This document shows, in pieces, positions 46,042 through 53,628 of a stretch of 64,000 nt of DNA (within the stretch, counting starts at the first letter, position 1; every line of letters starts with the position of its first letter). The notes beneath the pieces were generated by a model. That model had not been told where the DNA came from and made no database searches. It was given only the letters and a program-made list of their open reading frames with translations. This stretch comes from a virus: IMG/VR virus record IMGVR_UViG_3300027985_000843, positions 124,001 to 188,000 of that record; one strand, 5' to 3'. Made by a program: the position numbers and the translations under genes.

Positions 46042-46725
46042 TTAGGCGGGCTTGCCCTTGGCCCGACCCTTCTTCAATTCCCGAAGTGACGACGCAGCTC
46101 CCTTGACGGTGGACCCTTCCAGAACGTCCACTTTTTTGGTCTGGATGTTCGTCTCAGCGTCTTGCGGCTGAATCGTGTCGGGGATGAAGACAGGGATGTC
46201 GCCACCCACAGCCTGGAGGGCTTCCTGGACACCCTCGACCACGGACACTTGCCCCGAGCCCAGTCGAGACAGCATGCCCACGATGGTCTCCAGCTTCTTC
46301 GTGTGGTCCTCTTGGAGGGACGAGTTGTGCTTCTGTGCCGCCGCGAGTTCCGTCAGGGCATCGGTCAACCGACCCTGGACCAACAGAAAGTCCTGACGGG
46401 CCTTCTCCGCTTCTTGCCGAGCCGAGACCAGTTCTTGCTTGGCCGCCTCCAGCTCGGACTTCAGTTGGTCAACCTCTTCCTTCGAGGCTGCCGGCACGCT
46501 GACGGGAGTGGCCTTTGGCGCCGGCCTAACGGCCCCAGATTGGCCTTTCAAGAGGAACAGGCGCTTCTGGTCGATCCCAATCCACAAGTCCCGGGAACGG
46601 TGTGCCTCGTCCGCCGGAATGTGTACTGCGACTCGATAGGGCACCGGGAGCTTGAGATCCTCGATGACGTGAGTACCTGTGACCATGCCCACTACTGTGT
46701 AGGTGCCCTGCGTTGGGTTGTTCAT
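46042..46725 (-). CDS. Coiled-coil protein upstream of the Dps-like gene, 227 aa
   Basis: Residues 10-65 form a small beta domain (TYTVVGMVTGTHVIEDLKLP and DLWIGIDQKRLFLL). Residues about 85-155 form a clear coiled coil (EVDQLKSELEAAKQELVSAR onward), followed by a Gly/Ser-rich linker and a basic tail ending ELKKGRAKGKPA. It overlaps the neck gene by 4 nt. The basic end and coiled coil suggest a dimer that binds nucleic acid or a partner, such as a tether between neighbouring products. No family was recognised. Confidence 0.65.
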   Translation of the reverse strand: MNNPTQGTYTVVGMVTGTHVIEDLKLPVPYRVAVHIPADEAHRSRDLWIGIDQKRLFLLKGQSGAVRPAPKATPVSVPAASKEEVDQLKSELEAAKQELVSARQEAEKARQDFLLVQGRLTDALTELAAAQKHNSSLQEDHTKKLETIVGMLSRLGSGQVSVVEGVQEALQAVGGDIPVFIPDTIQPQDAETNIQTKKVDVLEGSTVKGAASSLRELKKGRAKGKPA

Positions 46726-47225
46726 TTGGATTTCCTCATGGCAGATCGAAGCTGTTTCCGAATCTCTTTCTGAATTCGTTTTTTGATGATCTCGCGGGCT
46801 TCTTTTTTAGCCTCTTCGATGATTCTCGTTGACTTGTGGCCCGGGTGCATCCAGCCCCCGTTTCGCATCGACTTGGCTGTGGCCGTGCGGAAGATGACCT
46901 CTCCGTCGTCCGTGATGATAGGGATGGGCCGGCGAGCTTTTTGGAGCCACGTCATCTGCCCGCGTGCCTGCCCCTTGAGGAGGGGAAAGAAGGCCGGGTG
47001 CGTGGCGATGAGCGTGATGCTGTTGGGCCCGATCTTGATCTCCAAACCGTTCCGAAGCGCTTGCTTGGCTCGGGCTGAGAACGCAGCCAGCTCAATCCGG
47101 GCCTTCATTGCCTTGAACACCTCTTTTTGAAGGGACTTGAGCACCTTCTCAGGGTGGATCGAAGACAACGCCCCCACGGCGAGGGGCTTGTAGTTGACCC
47201 GGGCGACGAAGGGATACTTGGGCAT
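46722..47225 (-). CDS. HK97-gp10-like neck/tail completion protein, 167 aa
   Basis: The start at 47225 (MPKYPFVARVNYKP) shares TGATG with the upstream gene; seven codons further upstream in frame there is no better site. The protein has the gp10-type order: a helix FSARAKQALRNGLEIKIG, strands NSITLIATHPAFFPLLKGQA, then a central loop and the C-terminal basic helix KKEAREIIKKRIQKEIRKQL. Such proteins sit at the head-tail interface as connector subunits. It is followed by an ATGA overlap with the coiled-coil gene. Confidence 0.7.
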   Translation of the reverse strand: MPKYPFVARVNYKPLAVGALSSIHPEKVLKSLQKEVFKAMKARIELAAFSARAKQALRNGLEIKIGPNSITLIATHPAFFPLLKGQARGQMTWLQKARRPIPIITDDGEVIFRTATAKSMRNGGWMHPGHKSTRIIEEAKKEAREIIKKRIQKEIRKQLRSAMRKSK

Positions 47226-48577
47226 CAGTACATGATGTCTTCCCACGTCTTAGTGCGGCCTCGAATCTCCCTCTCGTCAGGGATGTTCGGCTTGTCCGTC
47301 ACTTGCGGGGGTTCGTTCTCCGGCGGGATGGCCGGGGCCAATTGCGTCTGACTCGTGGGCCGGTCCATCGGCACACGGTATCGGATGTCCCTCTCGTCGA
47401 TGTGCCCGACAGTGAAGTGCTGCTGAAGGACCATGCCCCGATTGGTGGGCATTCTGACGGCCCCCACGCTGTAGCGCTCCCCGTTGATCTTCACCAGGAA
47501 GTCTCGTTGCGACAGCAGAGGGCTGGGGCCGGTCCAGACCTCGTAGGCGTGTTCGATGGTCCGGCCGATGTCCCGCTGGGCAATCCTGCGTTCCGCGTCG
47601 TCCGGAGCGATGACAAGGTCGAACGGACCCTCGTACCCTCCGATGAAGCCCGTCCCGAAACACTTCGGGCAGTCGTTTTGCGGCTGCTTGTACCTCGGCC
47701 TCTCAGTGCACCCACACGGGATGCCATTCCGCTTCCGGATGAAGATCTTGACCCGCTCCCCACCCTGCCGAAGGATCCAAGCATTCCGGCGCACAGCTTC
47801 TCGCCAGATGTAGTCGATCTTCTCGATCTCTTTGCTCGACGTGAAGGTTGCCCACTCCAGGGGTGTCTCCACGAGGTCCTGGGGTTGCGCTTGGCTGATG
47901 GGCAGGGTCGTCGGAACGCCCACCGTGGAGACTCGATAGAAAACTCGCTGGTCCAGATCGGTCCGAAGCAAACTGCGATTGTACAGGTAGGTGACCCGCA
48001 CCTCCGCATTAGCACCCGGGACAATGGCCGGCTCAAGCGTCTGCGTGTCGACGTTGGGGTACCACATGGGATCCAGCTCGATCTCTCCAGACGTGCCATC
48101 CACCCGAAGGATGGTGGCCCGCGTGCCATTCACCGTGACAACGACATCGGAGGGAGCGTCCGCCGGTGTGGCTTGGGACCCGGACTTGACGATGGGGCGA
48201 CGCTGCGTGCACAGCACGTAGCGTACCTGGTCAGAACCAGCCGTCTGGACGCCCCGAAGCACCCAGTAGTCATCCTCCACCAGCTCCCCCTCGATGAGCA
48301 CGTTGTCCGTGCGGTCTCGCCAGTACATCGCCCCTATCGGGAGAGACGTGAGTCGTTCGTACGGACCGAACTCAGAATCGAAGGCGCGGTAGATGTTGAC
48401 CCCACAGACGTGGAACTGCGAGTTGAGAGCCAAGCTCGCGGGGTCGTCCCATACGAGGTCGTACACACCAGCCTCGAAGCCGCTCGTCAAGAACAGGTTC
48501 CTGGGAGGGGCCGGCCACGGGGCCTTCTCGATTTCATCCCACTGGGGGCGTCTGTCTCGGTCCGATGCGTAAGGCAT
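47225..48577 (-). CDS. Neck/virion protein with FN3-like N-domain and DnaJ-like zinc knuckle, 450 aa
   Basis: Residues 20-105 resemble a fibronectin-type domain (VYDLVWDDPASLALNSQFHV, then GVNIYRAFDSEFGPYERLTS). Around 300-325 lie CGC and CPKC with a following FGTGF, giving a DnaJ-type zinc knuckle. Later strands (DFLVKINGERYSVGAVRMPT, then RGMVLQQHFTVGHID) have a neck-protein appearance. The ATG at 48577 follows GAGGAGACC. Large myoviruses of several groups carry similarly built proteins in the connector region. The specific role is inferred from context. Confidence 0.7.
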   Translation of the reverse strand: MPYASDRDRRPQWDEIEKAPWPAPPRNLFLTSGFEAGVYDLVWDDPASLALNSQFHVCGVNIYRAFDSEFGPYERLTSLPIGAMYWRDRTDNVLIEGELVEDDYWVLRGVQTAGSDQVRYVLCTQRRPIVKSGSQATPADAPSDVVVTVNGTRATILRVDGTSGEIELDPMWYPNVDTQTLEPAIVPGANAEVRVTYLYNRSLLRTDLDQRVFYRVSTVGVPTTLPISQAQPQDLVETPLEWATFTSSKEIEKIDYIWREAVRRNAWILRQGGERVKIFIRKRNGIPCGCTERPRYKQPQNDCPKCFGTGFIGGYEGPFDLVIAPDDAERRIAQRDIGRTIEHAYEVWTGPSPLLSQRDFLVKINGERYSVGAVRMPTNRGMVLQQHFTVGHIDERDIRYRVPMDRPTSQTQLAPAIPPENEPPQVTDKPNIPDEREIRGRTKTWEDIMY

Positions 48578-48613
48578 GGGGTCTCCTCATGGAACGAACC
48601 ATAAGGAGAGTTG

Positions 48614-48904
48614 CTACGCAGAAGGCTTGTCCTCAGCCATCTCGAAGGCCCCTGTCTTGGGATCGATCTCGATAACGGTGCCCGGAGCGAAGCCCCTCTC
48701 CGTGAGGATCTTGTTGAAGATCTCGTCCCGCTGCTGATCCAGGCGGCGAATGGTCGCGAGGATCTGTACCTTCCGTAGGTCGATATCGATGCCCTCGATC
48801 GAGAGCTGCGTGCGGAACTTCACGATGTGGTCGAGCTGGCTCAGAACCTCCTGAGACACAGGGGTGTTCTGGGGGATTCTGACGTCATCATTTTCAGTAG
48901 GCAT
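48614..48904 (-). CDS. Small helical protein in the neck block, 96 aa
   Basis: A short helical protein with an amphipathic central helix (QEVLSQLDHIVKFRTQLSIE, then DIDLRKVQILATIRRLDQQR) and a terminal turn with GFAPGTVIEIDPKTGAF. The start ATG at 48904 has GGAGATGAACC before it. Position suggests a small connector or assembly factor between two neck genes. No family was recognised. Confidence 0.65.
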   Translation of the reverse strand: MPTENDDVRIPQNTPVSQEVLSQLDHIVKFRTQLSIEGIDIDLRKVQILATIRRLDQQRDEIFNKILTERGFAPGTVIEIDPKTGAFEMAEDKPSA

Positions 48905-48928
48905 GGTTCATCTCCATCTGGTTTTTGG

Positions 48929-49819
48929 CTAGAAGCCAACGAACTTACGAGGGGACAGTGCGCCCCTCCCAGCGTAGGGTCCGAAGGCGGAACGAATGCC
49001 AACCCCATAGCGGGGTTGCTTGAGACCACGAATCGTTTTGACCGTCTGCTTTGCTCGGTCGAGCTGCGTGTCAAACTGGTCCTTCATGGCCTGATAGGCG
49101 GACTCGTACTTGCTCGACTTCTCGATGGTCAACGACACACCACCGATGCTGTAGTCGAACTCGTCGGCGATCCAGTTGACCATGAGGGCGAACAGTGCGT
49201 GCATGGCAGCACCGTTAAGGAGCAGGGTCCGCCACTCAGGGTAGCACTGGACAAGCGTGTCGCAGTTGTTGAAGGGCGTCCTCGGGGGAGCCGCTGCGAT
49301 CATGTCCAAGCTGCGGTTGATGTACTCCTGGAGTTCGATGTCCTCCCAGATGTACCCGAAGACCTGGTTGAACTGTCCGATGGTCGTCTCATGGGCGGGC
49401 GGGCGAAAATGGTAGTTGCGATCGGGGTTGTTGTCCCGAAGGTAGATCCGGAGTCTCCGGATCATGTCGTCTTCGCAGGTGGTAAACTGGCTCGCGAGGT
49501 TCGTGGACTTGTCGATGACCTCGAACTCCTGCAACACCTGGTGGATGGGGCCACCGATGCGCTCTCTGAAGGTCCACCGGATCCGGTAGTTGCCGATGTT
49601 GGCGTCCAAGGGCACGATGATGCTGACGTAGTAGGCCCCTACGGAAGGATTGACGGGGGTGCGCCTGGGCGCCCCAAGGAGCACTTCCTGCCCCGTGGTG
49701 AAGTCGTACAGGGCATAGGTGATCTCGGCCGCGTTCGTGGGTACCCCAGACGTGTCCTCTAGGAAGATGTTGAGGTCTTCGCTTCCGAGCTGTTGTCCCT
49801 TGTAGAACGCGACGGACAT
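48929..49819 (-). CDS. Head-tail connector protein with N-terminal Ig-like module, 296 aa
   Basis: Residues 1-105 hold an Ig-like module (GQQLGSEDLNIFLEDTSG, then RTPVNPSVGAYYVSII and a final EFEVID) that also occurs in the gene at 50158-50910 and, in weaker form, at 51357-51746. Residues about 120-296 are helical with the connector-like helices MIRRLRIYLRDNNPDRNYHF and YINRSLDMIAAAPP, and a Cys pair in FNNCDTLVQC. The ATG follows the previous TAG directly. The fusion suggests an adaptor ring that also carries an outward-facing domain. Confidence 0.72.
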   Translation of the reverse strand: MSVAFYKGQQLGSEDLNIFLEDTSGVPTNAAEITYALYDFTTGQEVLLGAPRRTPVNPSVGAYYVSIIVPLDANIGNYRIRWTFRERIGGPIHQVLQEFEVIDKSTNLASQFTTCEDDMIRRLRIYLRDNNPDRNYHFRPPAHETTIGQFNQVFGYIWEDIELQEYINRSLDMIAAAPPRTPFNNCDTLVQCYPEWRTLLLNGAAMHALFALMVNWIADEFDYSIGGVSLTIEKSSKYESAYQAMKDQFDTQLDRAKQTVKTIRGLKQPRYGVGIRSAFGPYAGRGALSPRKFVGF

Positions 49820-50158
49820 CTACTCACCCCACCGTTCTTCCCAAGTGACAGTGATGGTCAACCCACCGCCGCGCTTCTGGGTGTCGATGTTCTTCAGCTG
49901 GCTACTGATACCACCTGGAACCTTGGAAGGGAAGGTGAAGTATCGACTGAACTCCCTTCGCAGGTCCTGTTTGTCGGGGGCCCCGTCGAACTGTTCCTCC
50001 AGCGTCTGGGGAGGTACCGTCAACACTACCTCGAAGGTATCCCCTGACTCGTCGACCTTCTGAACGAACCTACCCCACTTCTCCCGGAAGGCGGGAGGGA
50101 GGTCTCTCTTGGTCAGAGCCCGCAGATACCTAGCGACAACACGCCTTACCAAGTTCAT
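49820..50158 (-). CDS. Small neck protein, 112 aa
   Basis: The start at 50158 (MNLVRRVVARYLRAL) shares TGATG with the previous gene's stop. The protein has a basic N-terminal helix, a segment GRFVQKVDESGDTFEVVLTV, then REFSRYFTFPSKVPGG and a final strand LTITVTWEERWG. The size and helix-strand order resemble a small connector protein. No clear family was recognised. Confidence 0.62.
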   Translation of the reverse strand: MNLVRRVVARYLRALTKRDLPPAFREKWGRFVQKVDESGDTFEVVLTVPPQTLEEQFDGAPDKQDLRREFSRYFTFPSKVPGGISSQLKNIDTQKRGGGLTITVTWEERWGE

Positions 50159-50910
50159 CAATTCCACCCGTACTTCCGGCACCTGACCGTGACGTCCCTA
50201 GGACAGTTCGCCAAGGCTGCATCGAGGACCTCGAACTCCATTTCCTTGCTCTGGGCCACAGAGTTGAGGTTGTACCACCATTCCCATACGACAACCCACG
50301 AGCCGGGCTGCCCTAGTTCCCCGGCCTTCCCGGCCACGTAGAATTCACCAGTCTCGCCCGCCACCGGGACTCTGCGAGCTGGACCCGCCTGCCTCCGAGT
50401 GCCGCTGGGCAGCACCTGGTACAGGGTGTACCGCACCAACACGGGCACGACAGGGCCCGTCTGATTGCAAAGGTAGATGGGCAGGTCACCTCGTTGCAAC
50501 AGCTGGCCGTAGCGGAACTGCTTGGGCGGCGAGACGATGGCTCGCACGGCCGGCAGCTGATGTTCCACGACGGGCTCCCCCACCATGCTGGACGTCCCAT
50601 GAATGGGCAGGGGAACACCCACCAGCAAGAGGTCGCCGAAGCCGATAGCCCAACCTGCCACGCTGATGACCTTGAGGGCCTGCCCTGTCGTTGTAGACGT
50701 CCCCGAAGCTACCCCCGCCACAGGCGTGGTCAAGTCAACTTCGAGAAGGCTCGTGCCGACAGTGTGACCCGTGACGATCTGACTGCGTCCAACCGAGGCA
50801 GTCGTGTCAGAGCTGCCTTGAGCAAGGGCTGACACATTGCGCACGACTCCCGTTGCCCCAACAACGACTGCCTGGCCGACAGTGAGTCCTGCTGCGTCAA
50901 TAATCGTCAT
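50158..50910 (-). CDS. Neck-associated Ig-like virion protein, 250 aa
   Basis: The N-terminal 115 residues are a Thr/Val/Gly-rich beta region with repeated G-x-x-V-V steps. The C-terminal half (about 128-235) matches the Ig-like module of the connector gene: GQLLQRGDLPIYLCNQTG, then RRVPVAGETGEFYVAGKAG, SWVVVWEWW and a final EFEVLDA. A Cys pair (NCPRDVTVRC) lies near the C-terminus. The ATG follows GAGGAC. It is probably an accessory protein of the neck or tail surface. Confidence 0.68.
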   Translation of the reverse strand: MTIIDAAGLTVGQAVVVGATGVVRNVSALAQGSSDTTASVGRSQIVTGHTVGTSLLEVDLTTPVAGVASGTSTTTGQALKVISVAGWAIGFGDLLLVGVPLPIHGTSSMVGEPVVEHQLPAVRAIVSPPKQFRYGQLLQRGDLPIYLCNQTGPVVPVLVRYTLYQVLPSGTRRQAGPARRVPVAGETGEFYVAGKAGELGQPGSWVVVWEWWYNLNSVAQSKEMEFEVLDAALANCPRDVTVRCRKYGWN

Positions 50911-50925
50911 ACGTCCTCAGATCCC

Positions 50926-51309
50926 TCAATCCTCCGTGACGGTCAGCTGCCCGGTAGGAAACCTCAGCTGGTCGGAGGTCAAGATCTCCCTGCTGGCCGT
51001 GAGGTTGGCGTAGTAGAGCATGTTGCCCGCCGAGGCCGCATCGAACAGAGCGTATGCCACGATGGTGCCCCAGTCCCCCGTAGCTATCGGAAAGGTCACA
51101 TCGGCACTGTTGCTGACACTGTCAGGCGAGGGAGCCGTGAAGGTCACGGACTGCCTGGCGTACGCGCCACCAGACACTTCCGTCCCCCCGCCTGTCTCAT
51201 CCGGTGCGACCGTGAAGAGTCCCACGTAGACGGTGGTGGGGGAGCTGTATGCCGTGTTCCTCAACACATGGTTGAGAAGCTGCGTTTCGAGGTAGTTGGT
51301 CTTGCTCAT
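50926..51309 (-). CDS. Tail-associated protein of a common phage family, 127 aa
   Basis: The sequence MSKTNYLETQLLNHVLRNT, then TVYVGLFTVAPDETGGG, RQSVTF, SNSADVTFPIA and the end QLRFPTGQLTVTED follow a well-known small phage protein family, often annotated as a tail fibre-related protein (gp80 type). I chose the ATG at 51309; an upstream ATG nine bases earlier is less likely. The ribosome site GAGTGAG lies in a hairpin region (51310-51356). The family has no firmly known function. Confidence 0.82.
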   Translation of the reverse strand: MSKTNYLETQLLNHVLRNTAYSSPTTVYVGLFTVAPDETGGGTEVSGGAYARQSVTFTAPSPDSVSNSADVTFPIATGDWGTIVAYALFDAASAGNMLYYANLTASREILTSDQLRFPTGQLTVTED

Positions 51310-51356
51310 GGGTCTCACTCGGAGAGGCTCATAAAAAGAGCCTCAGGCGAAGACCC
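51310..51356 (-). promoter_or_regulatory. Nested hairpin upstream of the common tail-associated gene
   Basis: An inner perfect 7-bp stem GAGGCTC/GAGCCTC (51338-51344 with 51324-51330) has a U-rich loop TTTTTAT. An outer GGGTCT/AGACCC pair (51351-51356 with 51310-51315) would close the leader, which contains the GAGTGAG ribosome site. It may attenuate translation or transcription of the gene starting at 51309. It could also be a simple mRNA stabiliser. Confidence 0.5.
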
Positions 51357-51746
51357 TCAAGGTCGCGTGAAAGCTGCCCGAAGGCTCGTTTCCGCTTGGG
51401 GAAGGTTCACGACGTTGTAGTCCTGAGCCATGATCTGCGTGCCGGCAGTGTAGTTGATGATCACCCGCCAGAAACCGATCGCGTTGGGGCGCCACCGAAC
51501 ACTGTAGAACCCCGGGCTACCGGTGATCTCTGTCCAGTACAAGACACCTGAGCGGACCTGGCTGTCTTGGGTGGTCGTACCATCGACCAACGTCCAGGGC
51601 TGCAAGGCGTTGTTGAAGAACACCTGGTGAGTCAAGTCACCTACGACCAAGCCGACCTTTCGAGTGAATTCGTCTACCTCGAAGAAGTCGGGCTGGTCAT
51701 AAGCCACCTGACTGGTCTGGATGAGCTGTTGTCCACGGGTAATCAC
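51357..51746 (-). CDS. Small Ig-like virion protein, 129 aa
   Basis: The start is GTG at 51746 (MITRGQQLIQTSQ) with GGAGGCAGAA upstream. The core (FNNALQPWTLVDGTTTQDSQ, then SPGFYSVRWRPNAIGFWRVI, and the end DYNVVN) matches the last strands of the Ig-like module in the connector genes. It is probably a stand-alone version of that module. The C-terminal 15 residues are helical. No family name was assigned. Confidence 0.65.
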   Translation of the reverse strand: MITRGQQLIQTSQVAYDQPDFFEVDEFTRKVGLVVGDLTHQVFFNNALQPWTLVDGTTTQDSQVRSGVLYWTEITGSPGFYSVRWRPNAIGFWRVIINYTAGTQIMAQDYNVVNLPQAETSLRAAFTRP

Positions 51747-51764
51747 TTCTGCCTCCGAGGGATC

Positions 51765-52016
51765 CTACGGCATGTGGCAGATTGACTTCAGACTCTTGAT
51801 CGCATCGGCGAACGGCAGTGCCTCCACGCGCCCGGTCCGATTGAACCAAGCAGTCTTCAGCTCCTCGATGTTGGTCACCGAGGAGTCGAAGACGAAAGTC
51901 ACTTTGTTGTTGCCGCTTCGATCGGTCCGAAGCATCCGTGCCCCCGCAACCTGAAGGTAGGCTGCGAAGTAGAGATCACACGTCCGGAACTCGTCCGGGT
52001 TCAGGTTCTTGCTCAT
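51765..52016 (-). CDS. DUF5659-like protein, 83 aa
   Basis: The sequence DLYFAAYLQVAGARMLRTDR, then VTFVFDSS, and the end ADAIKSLKSICHM follow the pattern of small DUF5659-like proteins (D-L-x-x-A-x-x-L, later F-x-F and a final L-K-S helix). These are common in phages and mobile elements, with no settled role. I chose the ATG at 52016 (MSKNLNPDEF) after GAGAAGA; the upstream GTG at 52040 is an alternative. The 101-nt gap before it holds an acidic-coding frame that ends on the start codon. Confidence 0.75.
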   Translation of the reverse strand: MSKNLNPDEFRTCDLYFAAYLQVAGARMLRTDRSGNNKVTFVFDSSVTNIEELKTAWFNRTGRVEALPFADAIKSLKSICHMP

Positions 52017-52117
52017 CTGATCTTCTCTTGGTCTGGGCACAGAGTGCCTGTAGTCGTTTCGGGTTCGAGTTCTGGATCTGTGTTTTCATCTTCATTTGCC
52101 GTCAGAGGCTACTGGTA

Positions 52118-53230
52118 CTAGCTGACAGCTACGGCCAGTGACACCTGCTGACGAACCTGGACCTGCGCGTAGGTCGTGGTCGTGGCAGCCCCCGGAATGA
52201 GGGAGGCCGGAACTACGATAGCGGTGTCGGACACTGTGCCGCCAGCGGCTTCCAGGACTTGCTGAGTGATGACCGTCGTGACATCGCCCGTGAACTTGAT
52301 CACGGTCTCATTCCGCTCGGGATCACCCAAGCCAGTTCCAGCGATGGTCACGTCACCCGCAGTGGGGCTGTCGAGGGTCGCCGAAGATGTGGTGGGCAGC
52401 GTCAGCGAGAACGCGGTTCCGTCGTCCGAACACACGGAGATGGCAGGCCCATTCGATAGGGCGGGCCGGCGGCGAGGGTCGGGGTTGAAGTTCGCACTCA
52501 GCAGGTCGGCCATGTTGCCCACGAGGTAGCTGTCGAGAACCTTGGGGGTCTCGACGAGTCGGGGAGCCAAGGCGTCTGCCACCGCCGTAACCGTTCCACG
52601 AGCATCGGGGATGAGGTTCAGGGCATTGGAGTTGGTGGATGCCCCCACCGCCTTGATGGTCACCGCCGTCACATCGAGAGGGCCGCTCACAGGAAGACAG
52701 TCCGCGATGAAAGCGGCGGCCGAAGGCATGGTGCGGGCACCGTCCGTAAGACCCAACGGGGTGTTTGCCACGGAACCATTCAACACGGTATCGAGCGCGA
52801 TGTACGAGTTCACGCCGTAGGTGTTCGACTCCAGAGCCACACCATTGCCGGCCACGTTCGTGCGGGCCGTGATGCCGGTCCCCGTGAGGGCCGTGTTCAC
52901 AGCTGCGACGAGCGATGCCAGTGTGGCGTATGCTGCCTGGGTGATGAGCACGGTGGTGAACGCCGCCGTTGCCGACGTCTTGACCTTGAGGTCATCGTTG
53001 GTGGCATCGATGGTGAGCGGGAACGTGCCCGAGATGTCGGACCCGTTGAGGGTTGCACCGGCACCCGTCGTGGAGTTCGACAGGGCTGCCTCGACGACGG
53101 ATGTCACGGGGCGGCTGATGTAGCGCTCCTGTCCACGGGGCTCGGTGGGAGGATTGTACCTGGAAACGGGCTCCAAATCCGCCAGGAAAACAGGACCAGG
53201 AAGGTCTCCACGAATGACGCCGACTCTCAT
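52118..53230 (-). CDS. Virion surface protein with sheath-type module and Ig-like C-terminus, 370 aa
   Basis: Residues about 69-162 carry the beta module shared with the sheath (FPLTIDATNDDLKVKTS, then LVAAVNTAL and TPLGL). Residues about 280-370 form an IPT/TIG-like Ig domain (LDSPTAGDVTIAGTGLGD), the same type as the repeats of the gene at 53629-54789. The first 45 residues (GPVFLADLEPVSRYN) look like a binding arm. A role as tail or head decoration is inferred. It is followed by a 101-nt gap with an imperfect copy of a leader motif. Confidence 0.75.
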   Translation of the reverse strand: MRVGVIRGDLPGPVFLADLEPVSRYNPPTEPRGQERYISRPVTSVVEAALSNSTTGAGATLNGSDISGTFPLTIDATNDDLKVKTSATAAFTTVLITQAAYATLASLVAAVNTALTGTGITARTNVAGNGVALESNTYGVNSYIALDTVLNGSVANTPLGLTDGARTMPSAAAFIADCLPVSGPLDVTAVTIKAVGASTNSNALNLIPDARGTVTAVADALAPRLVETPKVLDSYLVGNMADLLSANFNPDPRRRPALSNGPAISVCSDDGTAFSLTLPTTSSATLDSPTAGDVTIAGTGLGDPERNETVIKFTGDVTTVITQQVLEAAGGTVSDTAIVVPASLIPGAATTTTYAQVQVRQQVSLAVAVS

Positions 53231-53239
53231 TGTTGACTC

Positions 53240-53620
53240 CTACTCGTTGGGTGGGTTCTCCGTGCCGTCGAACCGTCCCCTTGCCTGATCAATCTTGAGA
53301 TACTGGAGGACAGTCCCGTAGTCACTGTAGAATTCCGCGATGGCCTGGATGAGCAAGAGGTCGTCAGCTCTCCAAGCGAACTGAGCCCGCCGCAGGGCGA
53401 GCTGCATCCTGTTGAGGATGCGGGTGTAGATTGGTGCTCTGTCAAGGGTCTGAAGCTCGGCTTGCGCCTCCTGGAGACCCTTGAACTTCGCCACGGCATC
53501 CTTGAGGATGTTGCTGCTGATGATCGATGGAATGAGGTCCTTCGGCCTCCACCGCTTGTCGATTTGGTAGAAGCGATCACCTTCTTGCTGCAACAGCCTC
53601 GGTAGATGTCGATACAGCAC
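53240..53620 (-). CDS. Uncharacterised helical protein, 126 aa
   Basis: The start is GTG (MLYRHLPRLLQQEGDRFYQI), nine bases after the upstream stop. A 132-residue frame on the same strand overlaps it but is Ser/Arg-rich and looks like a shadow. The true frame is helical and basic with KRWRPKDLIPSIISSNIL, AVAKFKGLQEAQAELQTL and QLALRRAQFAWRADDLLL, a pattern of a small structural or assembly protein. No family was recognised. Confidence 0.68.
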   Translation of the reverse strand: MLYRHLPRLLQQEGDRFYQIDKRWRPKDLIPSIISSNILKDAVAKFKGLQEAQAELQTLDRAPIYTRILNRMQLALRRAQFAWRADDLLLIQAIAEFYSDYGTVLQYLKIDQARGRFDGTENPPNE

Positions 53621-53628
53621 GTCACTTC

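Noticed and set aside
53227-53625. Alternative minus-strand frame of 132 codons over the 126-residue gene
   Set aside because: It is Ser/Arg-rich with no structured segments; the other frame gives a normal helical protein.
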